Of a stretch of DNA of 13,676 nt, positions 4,880-12,202 are shown piece after piece; within the stretch, counting starts at the first letter, position 1, and each line of letters opens with the position of its first letter. The position numbers and the translations under genes are program-made. The notes under the pieces are model-generated. The model saw only the letters and a list, made by a program, of their open reading frames with translations. It made no database searches and was not told the DNA's origin. The stretch is from Ruminococcaceae bacterium UBA3220 (GTDB lineage: Bacteria; Bacillota; Clostridia; Oscillospirales; Acutalibacteraceae): assembly GCA_002363095.1 (NCBI GenBank), contig DEWC01000062.1:8182-21857 (forward strand), given 5' to 3'.

Positions 4880-7114
4880 AATTATCTCCTTTTTGCGGTT
4901 TTTTTCGTTTTTCGGCTTAAAAAGATTAAGCCTCAATGCGTTAAGACAAACGCAGGTTGACGAAAGCGCCATCGCGGCGGCTCCGTAAACCGGTTTCATT
5001 TGTACGCCGAAAGCCCCTATTGCGAGCGGTATGCAAACGACGTTATAGAAAAACGCCCAAAACAGGTTTTCGTAAATATTTTTCACCGTTTGACGGCTGA
5101 GTTTTACGGCGTTTACAAGGTCAGAAAGCCTGCTTTTCATAATAACAACATCGGCGCTGTCAATGGCAATGTCGGTGCCGGAGCCTATCGCCACTCCGAC
5201 ATCGGCAACCGTCAGTGCGGGGGCATCGTTAATGCCGTCGCCCACCATAGCGACTTTGCCGCCGTTTTTAAGACTTTCAACCGTTTGAGCCTTTTTATCG
5301 GGCAAAACCTCGGCAAAATACCTCGTTATACCTGTCTTGTCGGCGATTGCCTTGGCGGTTTGCTCATTATCGCCGGTTATCATAACAACCTCTATACCGC
5401 TTTGTTGAAGGTCGTTTATCGCCGAAAAAGAATCGTCCTTTATGCTGTCGGCAAGGGCAATAACACCTATCAGCACCCCGTTTTTTAAGAATAAGACAGG
5501 GGTTTTGCCCTCACCTGAGAGTGCGCCGATTTTTTCGGTTATGTCCTTTTTAATTTCATATTTTTGCGAAATGGATTTATAACTTCCCGCCTCAAAAAGG
5601 TCGTTCCCCAGTTTACCCGAAACTCCGCTTCCGACCAGCGCCTCAAAATCCTCTGCGTCAGAAAGGTCGTTTTTTCCGTATTTGTTTACGATTGCCTTTG
5701 CAAGCGGATGCTCGCTTTTAGCCTCAAGGCATGCCGCAAGAAACAGCAATTCTTCCTCTTTTACACCTATCGGGATGATATCGGTAACTATCGGTTCACC
5801 CGTTGTTACGGTTCCTGTTTTATCGAGGGCGACCGTTTTTGTCCTGCCTAAAGTTTCAAGCGATTCGGCGGACTTAAAGAGTATTCCGTATTTGGCGCCC
5901 ACTCCGCTTCCGACCATAATGGCGACCGGGGTGGCAAGTCCCAGCGCGCAGGGACAGCTTATAACAAGAACGGTTATTGCCCTTGCTATCGAAAATCCGA
6001 AATTTTTGCCTGCGATTTCCCATCCGACAAAGGTTAAAATGGCGATTATCATAACCGCAGGTACAAACACCGCCGAAACCTTATCGGCTATTCTCGCGAG
6101 AGGCGCCTTTGTCGAGGTGGCTTCCGAAACCGTTTTAATAACCGACGCGAGGGCTGTGTCTTCGCCGATCTTTGTAGCGACACATCTTAAATAGCCCGAT
6201 TTATTGACGGTGGCGGCAAAAACGGGGCTGCCCGACTGTTTGTCGGAAGGCAAGCTTTCGCCGGTAAGCATTGATTCATCGACCGATGCGTTACCGTAAA
6301 TCACCTCGCCGTCAACCGGAATGCTTCCGCCCGGCTTTACAACGAAAATATCTCCCTTTTTAACATCCTCAACCGGGGTTTCAATCTCTTTGCCGTCAAT
6401 ATACAAAATGGCGGTTTTCGGCGCCAACTGAATAAGCTCTTTAAGGGCGTTTGTAGTTCTTCCCTTGGCGATAGATTCAAGAAGTTTACCTACGGTAATA
6501 AGGGTGGGAATCATGGCCGCGGATTCAAAATACAAATTCATTCCGTAGTCGGCAACAAGCGCGCCGTTTCCATTATTATGCGCTCTTATCATCATAACAA
6601 GCATAAATGAAGAATACAAAAACGCCGTTCCCGAGCCCACCGCAACAAGCGTATCCATATTGGGGGCTCCCCTAAAAAGGGCGGAAAAACCGTTTTTAAA
6701 GAACCTGTTGCCGATAATCATTACTATAACCGCAATTACCATTTGAAAAATGGCTGAAAAAATATGATTATCAAAAACGGCGGGAGCGGGGAAAGAAAAC
6801 ATCATATGCCCCATTGAAAAGTACATCAAAACAACAAGAAAAATTGCCGACCATACAAGACGGCGTTTAAGTTTTTCGGTTTCGGTATCGGTAAAAAGAC
6901 TTTCGTCTTTCTCATTTGTTTTTTTTCGTGCGCCGTAACCGGCTTTTATAACTGCGTTTATAATATCCTCTTCGCTTGCCGAGCCTTCAACCGCCATGGA
7001 ATTTGTCAGCAAATTCACATTGCAGGCATCAACACCCTCAACTGCGCTTACCGCCTTTTCGACCCGCGCGCTGCACGCGGCACAACTCATACCGGTTATG
7101 TCAAACTGTTTCAT
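4670..7114 (-). CDS. copA: Cu(I)-exporting P-type ATPase CopA, fused in frame to a C-terminal CopZ-like domain
   Basis: Membrane P1B-1 ATPase that pumps Cu(I) out of the cytosol. The 814 residues show an N-terminal metal-binding domain with GMSCAAC (8-14), actuator TGES (284-287), the ion-site CPC in a membrane helix (387-389), phosphorylation DKTGT (D431), nucleotide-domain HP (469-470), and hinge GDGINDAP (625-632). The Cu(I)-specific helix 7 YN (690-691) and helix 8 M-x2-SS (M715, S718, S719) are also present. A normal CopA would end near NALRLNLF (725-732). Here a Lys-rich linker leads directly into a complete second metal-binding domain (746-814, CEHC at 757-760) that looks like a separate copZ. 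A good ribosome site precedes the ATG at 7114 (AAGGAG). The junction is unusual: removing one A from the A7 or A5 tract would create a stop just before the internal ATG. No CsoR or CopY regulator is visible nearby. Confidence 0.93.
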   Translation of the reverse strand: MKQFDITGMSCAACSARVEKAVSAVEGVDACNVNLLTNSMAVEGSASEEDIINAVIKAGYGARKKTNEKDESLFTDTETEKLKRRLVWSAIFLVVLMYFSMGHMMFSFPAPAVFDNHIFSAIFQMVIAVIVMIIGNRFFKNGFSALFRGAPNMDTLVAVGSGTAFLYSSFMLVMMIRAHNNGNGALVADYGMNLYFESAAMIPTLITVGKLLESIAKGRTTNALKELIQLAPKTAILYIDGKEIETPVEDVKKGDIFVVKPGGSIPVDGEVIYGNASVDESMLTGESLPSDKQSGSPVFAATVNKSGYLRCVATKIGEDTALASVIKTVSEATSTKAPLARIADKVSAVFVPAVMIIAILTFVGWEIAGKNFGFSIARAITVLVISCPCALGLATPVAIMVGSGVGAKYGILFKSAESLETLGRTKTVALDKTGTVTTGEPIVTDIIPIGVKEEELLFLAACLEAKSEHPLAKAIVNKYGKNDLSDAEDFEALVGSGVSGKLGNDLFEAGSYKSISQKYEIKKDITEKIGALSGEGKTPVLFLKNGVLIGVIALADSIKDDSFSAINDLQQSGIEVVMITGDNEQTAKAIADKTGITRYFAEVLPDKKAQTVESLKNGGKVAMVGDGINDAPALTVADVGVAIGSGTDIAIDSADVVIMKSRLSDLVNAVKLSRQTVKNIYENLFWAFFYNVVCIPLAIGAFGVQMKPVYGAAAMALSSTCVCLNALRLNLFKPKNEKNRKKEIIMKKTIFVEGMMCEHCEKRVKEALENLDGVLKATPDRNTKKVAVELKTEMPDDALENAIENAGYKVTGIE
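4880..4906 (-). promoter_or_regulatory. Internal ribosome binding site and A7 tract at the copA-copZ junction
   Basis: On the minus strand, an A7 run (complement of 4899-4905), read as GAA AAA AAC, is followed by CGC, A5 and GGAGATAATT before ATG. The Shine-Dalgarno is stronger than many in the window. The run A-AAA-AAC also has the form of a -1 slippery heptamer. Confidence 0.7.
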
Positions 7115-7133
7115 CTTCCCTCTCCTTCAAAAT

Positions 7134-7169
7134 AACCTGCCGAGCGCATTAAAAGGCTTGCGACAGGTT
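7134..7169 (-). terminator. Possible weak hairpin between galU and copA
   Basis: On the minus strand AACCTGTCG and CGGCAGGTT can form a 9-bp stem (one G-U pair) with an 18-base loop, followed by ATTTT and then the copA ribosome site. It may partly terminate galU transcripts or act as a processing site. The long loop and short T-run make it a weak candidate. Confidence 0.35.
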
Positions 7170-7188
7170 TTTGTTTAAGAATAAATTT

Positions 7189-8058
7189 TTAGAGTTTTCC
7201 GGCAATGTCTTTAAGATATTTCTTAAATTCTTCGCCGATTTCTTTGTGATTAAGAGCAACCTCAACATTTGCCTTTAATATGCCTAATTTGTTGCCCATA
7301 TCAAAGCGCTTGCCGGAAAATTCGATACCCATCATTTTTCCGTCTTGCGCCAAAACCTTCATAGCGTCGGTAAGCTGAAGTTCATTTCCCACCCCGAATG
7401 GTATACTTTCAAGAATAGGAAAAATATCGCCGTTAAGAACACAACGCCCTAAAACCGAATAGTTTGAAAACTTTTCTGAAAGTTTCGGTTTTTCTATCAT
7501 ATCGGTAACATTAAAAACATTTTCGCCGACATTTTCAAGCTTTAAAGAGCTGTATTTTACGAGAAGTTCATCGGGGACCGTTTTTATCCCGACAACGCTC
7601 TTACCGTATTTCTCGTGCACCTCGCAAAGTTCTCCTATCGCAGGTTTTTCGCCCAAGATAACATCATCGCCGTAAAGCACCGCAAACGGCTCGTCCCCAA
7701 CAAAGTTTTTTGCGCGAAGAACCGCATCACCGAGTCCTTTTGTTTCGCGCTGACGAATAAAGTAAATATTTGCGAGATTTGCGGTCTTTTTAAGGGTTTG
7801 AAGCATTTCGGTATTGCCTCTTTTTTCGAGCATTGCCTCAAGTTCAACAGAGTGGTCAAAATGGTCTTCAATAATGCCCTTTCCACGATTGGTGACAATC
7901 AGAATATCGGTTATACCGGCGGCAACCGCCTCTTCAACAATATACTGAATTGCCGGTTTATCGACAATCGACAACATCTCCTTAGGCACTGCCTTTGAAG
8001 CGGGCAAAACCCTTGTTCCCAAGCCTGCGGCAGGGATAATCGCTTTCGTGATTTTCAT
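7189..8058 (-). CDS. galU: UTP-glucose-1-phosphate uridylyltransferase
   Basis: Makes UDP-glucose from UTP and glucose-1-phosphate for cell-wall glycopolymers, glycolipids and capsule; cytosolic. The 289-residue length is normal. The N-terminal nucleotide-binding signature is GLGTRVLPASKAVPKEML (12-29), with catalytic-type Lys at 26. The metal/substrate motif LYGDDV is at 128-133, and GLGDAVL (108-114) and the later NELQLTDAM match GalU. A strong GAGGAG ribosome site precedes the ATG at 8058. It lies 23 bases after the RING-like membrane protein gene and so is probably the fourth gene of the operon promoted near 10300. The next gene, copA, is 74 bases downstream with only a weak hairpin between, so read-through is possible. 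Confidence 0.96.
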   Translation of the reverse strand: MKITKAIIPAAGLGTRVLPASKAVPKEMLSIVDKPAIQYIVEEAVAAGITDILIVTNRGKGIIEDHFDHSVELEAMLEKRGNTEMLQTLKKTANLANIYFIRQRETKGLGDAVLRAKNFVGDEPFAVLYGDDVILGEKPAIGELCEVHEKYGKSVVGIKTVPDELLVKYSSLKLENVGENVFNVTDMIEKPKLSEKFSNYSVLGRCVLNGDIFPILESIPFGVGNELQLTDAMKVLAQDGKMMGIEFSGKRFDMGNKLGILKANVEVALNHKEIGEEFKKYLKDIAGKL

Positions 8059-8081
8059 TATTTCTCCTCGCTTTTTATTAT

Positions 8082-9068
8082 TTATACGCCAGCAAGACCT
8101 GCTATCATGCCCGGCAAATAATTTGTTATCAAAAATCCGAGAGCAAGCATTATAAGGCTTACACCGCCTCTTTTGTGAATGCTCTCTTCAAAATCCGCTT
8201 CGGTATCGGATTTTATATCTTTGAGGGATGAAATTACATAATTGCGGTAGATTAAATCCCCGAATATACCCAGTAAAATATGAATCAGAACCGTAATAAG
8301 AGAAACTGCCGAAATAACCGAAATATGGAATACCAAATTGCCCCTCGAAAGGCCCGAAAAGAAGGTGCTGAGATTATTAGTCATCTCGTCATAGGTTGCC
8401 GTGCTTGAAGAGGGCGACATAATTTTGAGATACGGCATTAAAATCGCTGAAAGAGCAACCTGAACGGCGCCTATAAAAGCGCCCCATTTATACATTTTCC
8501 TCGAAAAAAGCCACGGAACAGGAAACAAAAATGCCAGTATGTTGAAAAACAACTTTTTGCCCTTTTTCATTTTTTCGAATTTCGGGATATACTTATTCGT
8601 ATTCGCCATAACGAATTTTTTTGCCTCATCGGCGGTAACGCCCTCGCCTAAATCAAGGTCGGGTGAAACACCGCCCAAAAAATCGAAGAAAATCGCGTTT
8701 CCTCCGAATTTGCTAATATTCGGTGTTCCGCAACTCGGGCAGGCGGAGGCATTGGCGTTGTATTCCTCGCCGCACATCCTGCACTTTACACCGATGGTTG
8801 CCTCAACGCCCGAATTATCGGAGGCAAACGCCGAAATGCTATCGTCTTCGGTGTCTTTATCTTCATTTATATTATCCTGCTTTTGTTTTATCAGATTGTC
8901 ATAACTGTTTTCAGTGCCGTGAAACTGTTCAAGGACGCAATGACCGAGCGATTTATAGCACTCACGGTGATACGGCGCGCCGCATTCCGGACAAATTACA
9001 ACATCATCATCAGAAAAGAGTTTTGCATGGCAATATTCGCACTCTTTTCCCTCAACATTAAAACTCAT
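8082..9068 (-). CDS. Prokaryotic RING-like zinc-finger membrane protein, function unknown
   Basis: Protein of 328 residues with three parts. (a) The N-terminal RING-like finger has C10-x2-C13, C26-x2-C29, H34, C37, then H43 and C44, resembling the 'prokaryotic RING finger family 1' domain (by pattern). (b) After an acidic linker (62-82) comes a zinc ribbon with C96-x2-C99 and C110-x2-C113. (c) The C-terminal half has about four membrane segments (roughly 173-189, 195-214, 246-274 and 303-326), of a type often found with DUF2628-like tails. The zinc modules would face the cytosol. The start overlaps the stop of the NUDIX gene by ATGA, and galU follows after 23 bases, so it is a full operon member. 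No substrate or reaction can be assigned; an E3-ligase role is not implied. Confidence 0.75.
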   Translation of the reverse strand: MSFNVEGKECEYCHAKLFSDDDVVICPECGAPYHRECYKSLGHCVLEQFHGTENSYDNLIKQKQDNINEDKDTEDDSISAFASDNSGVEATIGVKCRMCGEEYNANASACPSCGTPNISKFGGNAIFFDFLGGVSPDLDLGEGVTADEAKKFVMANTNKYIPKFEKMKKGKKLFFNILAFLFPVPWLFSRKMYKWGAFIGAVQVALSAILMPYLKIMSPSSSTATYDEMTNNLSTFFSGLSRGNLVFHISVISAVSLITVLIHILLGIFGDLIYRNYVISSLKDIKSDTEADFEESIHKRGGVSLIMLALGFLITNYLPGMIAGLAGV

Positions 9069-9589
9069 ATAACCGTTCCTCTTATATCATCGATTTTTTC
9101 GAAAACGCTGTCAAAATAGTGTTCCCCGTAATTATGGAACTCTCCGTTTTCTATCATAGAAACAAGTTCATCCGTTTTCACCCACTTTACGGTATCGACC
9201 TCGCTCTTTTGAAGTTTTAAATCCTCCGCCTTAACATCAGAAAATGTAAGCCACACATCCAAAAAGGAATTTTTCCTTTTAAGGCGCAGAAGTTTAAAAA
9301 GGTTATCCGCTTCCGCCTTGATTCCGAGTTCTTCGGCAAGTTCCCTTTGCGCCGCCTTAAAGGACGATTCCCCGGCAATTACCGCGCCGGAGGTCGCCGC
9401 CCACTCACCGGGCATCAGTTTGCGCTCGGTTGAACGGCGCTGAATTAAAATTCGTCCGTCAAAAGAAATAATCCAAATATGAACAACCAGATGGTATTCT
9501 CCCGGTTTTAAAACTCCCGTTCCCCTTACCGCGGTCTTTCCGGTACGGTTACCGTGGGAATCCAATATATCCCATAACTCAACACTCAT
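9065..9589 (-). CDS. NUDIX hydrolase (IPP-isomerase-like/YfcD subgroup)
   Basis: Protein of 174 residues with a complete NUDIX box GX5EX7REUXEEXGU at G68 to I90 (GAVIAGE, then RELAEELGI), including the metal-binding glutamates E83, E86 and E87. The preceding HLVVHIWII and ILIQRRS stretch (33-52), and the N-terminal ELWDILDSHGNRTG, match the YfcD/Idi-like subgroup. Members hydrolyse diphosphate-linked substrates or isomerise isopentenyl diphosphate. The substrate cannot be read from the sequence. It starts inside the 3' end of the beta-helix gene (11-base overlap) and overlaps the RING-like gene by 4 bases, so all three are translated as a coupled set with galU. Confidence 0.9.
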   Translation of the reverse strand: MSVELWDILDSHGNRTGKTAVRGTGVLKPGEYHLVVHIWIISFDGRILIQRRSTERKLMPGEWAATSGAVIAGESSFKAAQRELAEELGIKAEADNLFKLLRLKRKNSFLDVWLTFSDVKAEDLKLQKSEVDTVKWVKTDELVSMIENGEFHNYGEHYFDSVFEKIDDIRGTVI

Positions 9590-10253
9590 CTAAACGCTTT
9601 ACAACCTCACCGCTGTTTTTATAGATACTGTTTTCGGGGATATATCCTCTTACCATGGAAAGAGGATAAACAATGGTACGCTTTCCTACAATGCTGCCCG
9701 GATTCATAACGCTTCCGCAACCTATTTCGGCATAATCGCCTAAAAATGCGCCGATTTTACGAATACCGGTTTCTATAACCTTATCGCCTAATCTTATCTT
9801 GACGGAAGTACGGTCAGATTTGATGTTGCTTGTGATAGCGCCGGCTCCCATATGCGAACGGTAGCCCAATATAGAATCTCCGACATAATTATAATGAGGC
9901 ACCTGAACATTATTGAATATGATTACATTCTTTATCTCGCTTGAATTTCCGACAACGCAGTCGTTCCCGACAAAAACACTTCCGCGGATAAAAGCACAAT
10001 GCCTTACCTGTGTGTTTTCGCCGATAATGCAGGGTCCGGTTATGCTCGCGGTAGGCGCAACGACGGCGCTTTTCGCGACATAGACATCACCGCCTAAATC
10101 GTCATACCTGTCCATATCGAGGGTTTTTGCATATTCAAGAATAAAATCGGAAATATGGGGCAATACCTCATAAGGGTATTCGTATTTTTCAAGCAGGGGC
10201 CTGCATTCGGTGTTTTCAAGTGAAAAAAGTTTTTTTATCTTTATGCGTTCCAT
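9579..10253 (-). CDS. Left-handed beta-helix (hexapeptide) acyltransferase-like protein, GlmU C-terminal type
   Basis: Protein of 224 residues. From about 58 to 200 it shows hexapeptide-repeat sequence of a left-handed beta-helix (ITGPCIIGENTQV, VFVGNDCVVGNSSEI, AFLGDYAEIGCGS). The segment VPHYNYVGDSILG (118-130) resembles the GlmU acetyltransferase stretch around its catalytic His, so H120 may be the equivalent. The family is commonly annotated as a UDP-N-acetylglucosamine pyrophosphorylase-like or sugar-1-phosphate transferase-associated protein, but the nucleotidyltransferase domain is absent. The first 50 residues form a helical N-terminal region. I start at ATG 10253 because GGAG lies 8 bases upstream; the GTG at 10274 has no such site and would add seven residues. 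It is the first gene of the minus-strand operon with the NUDIX gene and galU. Confidence 0.8.
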   Translation of the reverse strand: MERIKIKKLFSLENTECRPLLEKYEYPYEVLPHISDFILEYAKTLDMDRYDDLGGDVYVAKSAVVAPTASITGPCIIGENTQVRHCAFIRGSVFVGNDCVVGNSSEIKNVIIFNNVQVPHYNYVGDSILGYRSHMGAGAITSNIKSDRTSVKIRLGDKVIETGIRKIGAFLGDYAEIGCGSVMNPGSIVGKRTIVYPLSMVRGYIPENSIYKNSGEVVKRLDEC

Positions 10254-10286
10254 CAAATTATCTCCACAATTCACAATGTTATAGAT

Positions 10287-10315
10287 ATTATAACAAATTT
10301 CCCCGTCGATTTCAA
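10287..10315 (-). promoter_or_regulatory. Sigma-A promoter of the beta-helix/NUDIX/RING/galU operon
   Basis: On the minus strand, TTGAAA (complement of 10310-10315) and TATAAT (complement of 10287-10292) are separated by 17 bases. Predicted start is near 10280, about 27 bases before the ATG at 10253. It is divergent from the SRP RNA promoter, with 28 bases between the two -35 boxes. Confidence 0.75.
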
Positions 10316-10343
10316 CTTTTATATAGTTTTACATAATTTAGTA

Positions 10344-10372
10344 TTGTAAAATCTGAGAATATGTATTATAAT
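10344..10372 (+). promoter_or_regulatory. Sigma-A promoter of SRP RNA (and dnaX operon)
   Basis: TTGTAA (10344-10349), 17 bases, then TATAAT (10367-10372). Predicted start is near 10379, about 18 bases before the closing helix of the SRP RNA. With no clear terminator after the RNA, it may also serve dnaX-ybaB-recR. Confidence 0.75.
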
Positions 10373-10396
10373 AGTTATCGGAAATTGTATATTGAA

Positions 10397-10511
10397 CCGT
10401 GCGAATGGACGGGTCCTGTGCGACGGGACGCTATGAACCATGTCAGGCGGGGAACCGAGCAGCATTAAGTAGTTTTTCCTGTGCGCGCAGTAAATCGGTT
10501 CATTCGTGCGG
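10397..10511 (+). ncRNA. ffs: Small bacterial signal recognition particle RNA (4.5S type)
   Basis: The RNA pairs with Ffh and guides ribosomes making membrane and secreted proteins to FtsY. The 5' end CCGTGCGAATG (10397-10407) pairs end to end with CATTCGTGCGG (10501-10511), with two G-U pairs. The conserved apical domain is visible as ATGTCAGGCGGGGAACCGAG followed by CAGCATTAAG (about 10439-10469), which carries the SRP symmetric and asymmetric loop sequence. At about 115 bases it is the short form without an Alu domain. Its position just before dnaX is the same as in many Firmicutes. A T7 run at 10527-10533 is 15 bases past the helix, so it is a poor terminator and read-through into dnaX is likely. 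Exact ends are uncertain by several bases. Confidence 0.92.
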
Positions 10512-10552
10512 CTTAGTATACAATTATTTTTTTCGCATACGGGGTGAAAGAC

Positions 10553-12154
10553 TTGGCATATCAGGCTTTATACAGAAAGTATCGTCCTCAAACATTTTCG
10601 GATGTTTACGGGCAGGAGCATATAACCGAAGTTTTGAAATCGGAATTGAGTTCGGATAAAATCTCCCACGCCTATCTTTTCACCGGAACGAGAGGCACCG
10701 GCAAAACAACCTGTGCAAAAATCCTTGCGAAAGCGGTAAACTGTTCTCATATAAAGGACGGCGACCCCTGTAACGAATGTGAAATGTGCAAGGCGATAAG
10801 CGCCGACACCGTCACCGATATTTGTGAAATAGACGCCGCTTCAAATAACGGCGTAAACGATATACGGATTTTAAGAGAGCAGGTAAACTTTTCGCCGTCG
10901 GTGGCAAAATACCGTGTATACATTATTGACGAGGTTCATATGCTCTCTACCCAGGCGTTCAACGCCCTGCTTAAAACCTTAGAGGAACCGCCTGCGCATA
11001 TTATATTTATTTTGGCGACCACCGAGGTACATAAACTTCCCGCAACCATTCTTTCCCGTTGTCAGCGTTTCGATTTTCGTCGGATTGACCCTGAAAGGAT
11101 TTGCGAAAGAATTGAGTATATTGCCGAAAAAGAAGGCTTTACGGTTACTCCCGACGCCGCATCGCTTATTGCCGCCACTGCTGACGGAGGTATGCGCGAT
11201 GCGCTGTCAATCCTCGACCTTTGCGCTTCGGTTACAAAGGAGATTACCGAAGACACCGTTGTTTCGGTTTGCGCAATGGCGGGCAACGAATATCTCGTAA
11301 ATTTCGCGGAGTTCATAAGGAATAAGGATGCCGAAGCGGCACTTTTGCTTATTGATGAACTTCATAATTCCTCGCTTGATATGTCCCGCCTTATAAATGA
11401 AATTACAAGCCATTTCAGAGATCTCTTAATCGCAAAAACGGTTAAAGATAAGAACCTTCCGATTGTTTGTTCTGCTAAAAGGCTTGAAACGGTAAAGGCG
11501 CAGGCGCATAATTTTTCGCTGGGCGAGCTTCTTTCAATTTTGGAGGTATTGCGGGAAACCGCCGCAAAAATGCAGGCAGGCAACCACAGAACGCAGGTTG
11601 AAATGATGATAATAAGACTCTGCAACCCCGAACTCGGCAATACATTATCTTCGCTTGAACAGCGTATTTCCGCCCTTGAATCGGGAGGAACAGCAAATGT
11701 CCCGACAACAAGGCGTTCAGATGACCGCGACGGTGCAACAGCCACCGAAAAAAGCGAAAAAGTGCCCAAGCGTGAAAAAAGGACGACCGATGTCAGTCCT
11801 CAAAAAGTCCGCGACGCCGAACCTGCAACCAAATCAGACGGTAGTCTTAAAGAATGGGAAAGCATTTTAGCGGATTTGATGGATACCTGCCCGCTCATTG
11901 GCGGTGCGTTGCAGAATTCAAAAGCATATATTGAAGGCGAACGCATTTTGATAGACACGCAAAATGAACAATTCCGCTCGCTTATTAACGGCGAAAACCC
12001 GACTTACCGTGAAGCCGTTAAAAAATCGGCTTTTAAAATTCTCGGAAAAAGATACAATTTAGGTCCATACCGCAAAAAAGCGGTTGTTGAGGACGGCTCT
12101 GACCCGTTTGATGATTTTGCGAGACAATTAGAAGAACTTGAAGAAAAGCAGTGA
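10553..12154 (+). CDS. dnaX: DNA polymerase III subunit gamma/tau (TTG start)
   Basis: ATPase of the clamp loader that opens and loads the beta clamp and organises the replisome. Counting from the TTG as Met1: Walker A GTRGTGKT (45-52), zinc cysteines C64, C73, C76, C79, Walker B IIDEVH (124-129), sensor 1 region ATTEVHK (155-161), and arginine finger SRC (R169). A charged low-complexity linker spans roughly 382-431, then a C-terminal domain. Family members begin M-(A/S)-Y-Q-A-L-Y-R, so I choose TTG at 10553, giving MAYQALYR. GGGGTG (10541-10546) then serves as ribosome site 6 bases upstream. The GTG at 10544 would add three residues and lose that site. At 533 residues it is near the Firmicute length. 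Downstream are ybaB and recR, the usual order. Confidence 0.96.
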   Translation: MAYQALYRKYRPQTFSDVYGQEHITEVLKSELSSDKISHAYLFTGTRGTGKTTCAKILAKAVNCSHIKDGDPCNECEMCKAISADTVTDICEIDAASNNGVNDIRILREQVNFSPSVAKYRVYIIDEVHMLSTQAFNALLKTLEEPPAHIIFILATTEVHKLPATILSRCQRFDFRRIDPERICERIEYIAEKEGFTVTPDAASLIAATADGGMRDALSILDLCASVTKEITEDTVVSVCAMAGNEYLVNFAEFIRNKDAEAALLLIDELHNSSLDMSRLINEITSHFRDLLIAKTVKDKNLPIVCSAKRLETVKAQAHNFSLGELLSILEVLRETAAKMQAGNHRTQVEMMIIRLCNPELGNTLSSLEQRISALESGGTANVPTTRRSDDRDGATATEKSEKVPKREKRTTDVSPQKVRDAEPATKSDGSLKEWESILADLMDTCPLIGGALQNSKAYIEGERILIDTQNEQFRSLINGENPTYREAVKKSAFKILGKRYNLGPYRKKAVVEDGSDPFDDFARQLEELEEKQ

Positions 12155-12176
12155 GGCACGTTTCGTGCTTAGTTTT
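12154..12176 (+). terminator. Short hairpin between dnaX and ybaB (weak terminator or attenuator)
   Basis: AGGCACG and CGTGCTT (12154-12170) form a 7-bp stem with a TTT loop, one G-U pair, followed by AGTTTT. It overlaps the last base of the dnaX stop. It may reduce read-through or stabilise mRNA ends; ybaB has no clear promoter of its own. Confidence 0.4.
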
Positions 12177-12202
12177 AAAAAATAAAAAGGATACGGTGAA
12201 TT

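Noticed and set aside
4655..6194. Several plus-strand open frames over copA
   Set aside because: They are antisense to a well-supported ATPase gene and have no ribosome sites or recognisable domains.
10399..10659. 86-codon frame across the SRP RNA and the start of dnaX
   Set aside because: It lies within a structured RNA and overlaps dnaX out of frame; no protein features.
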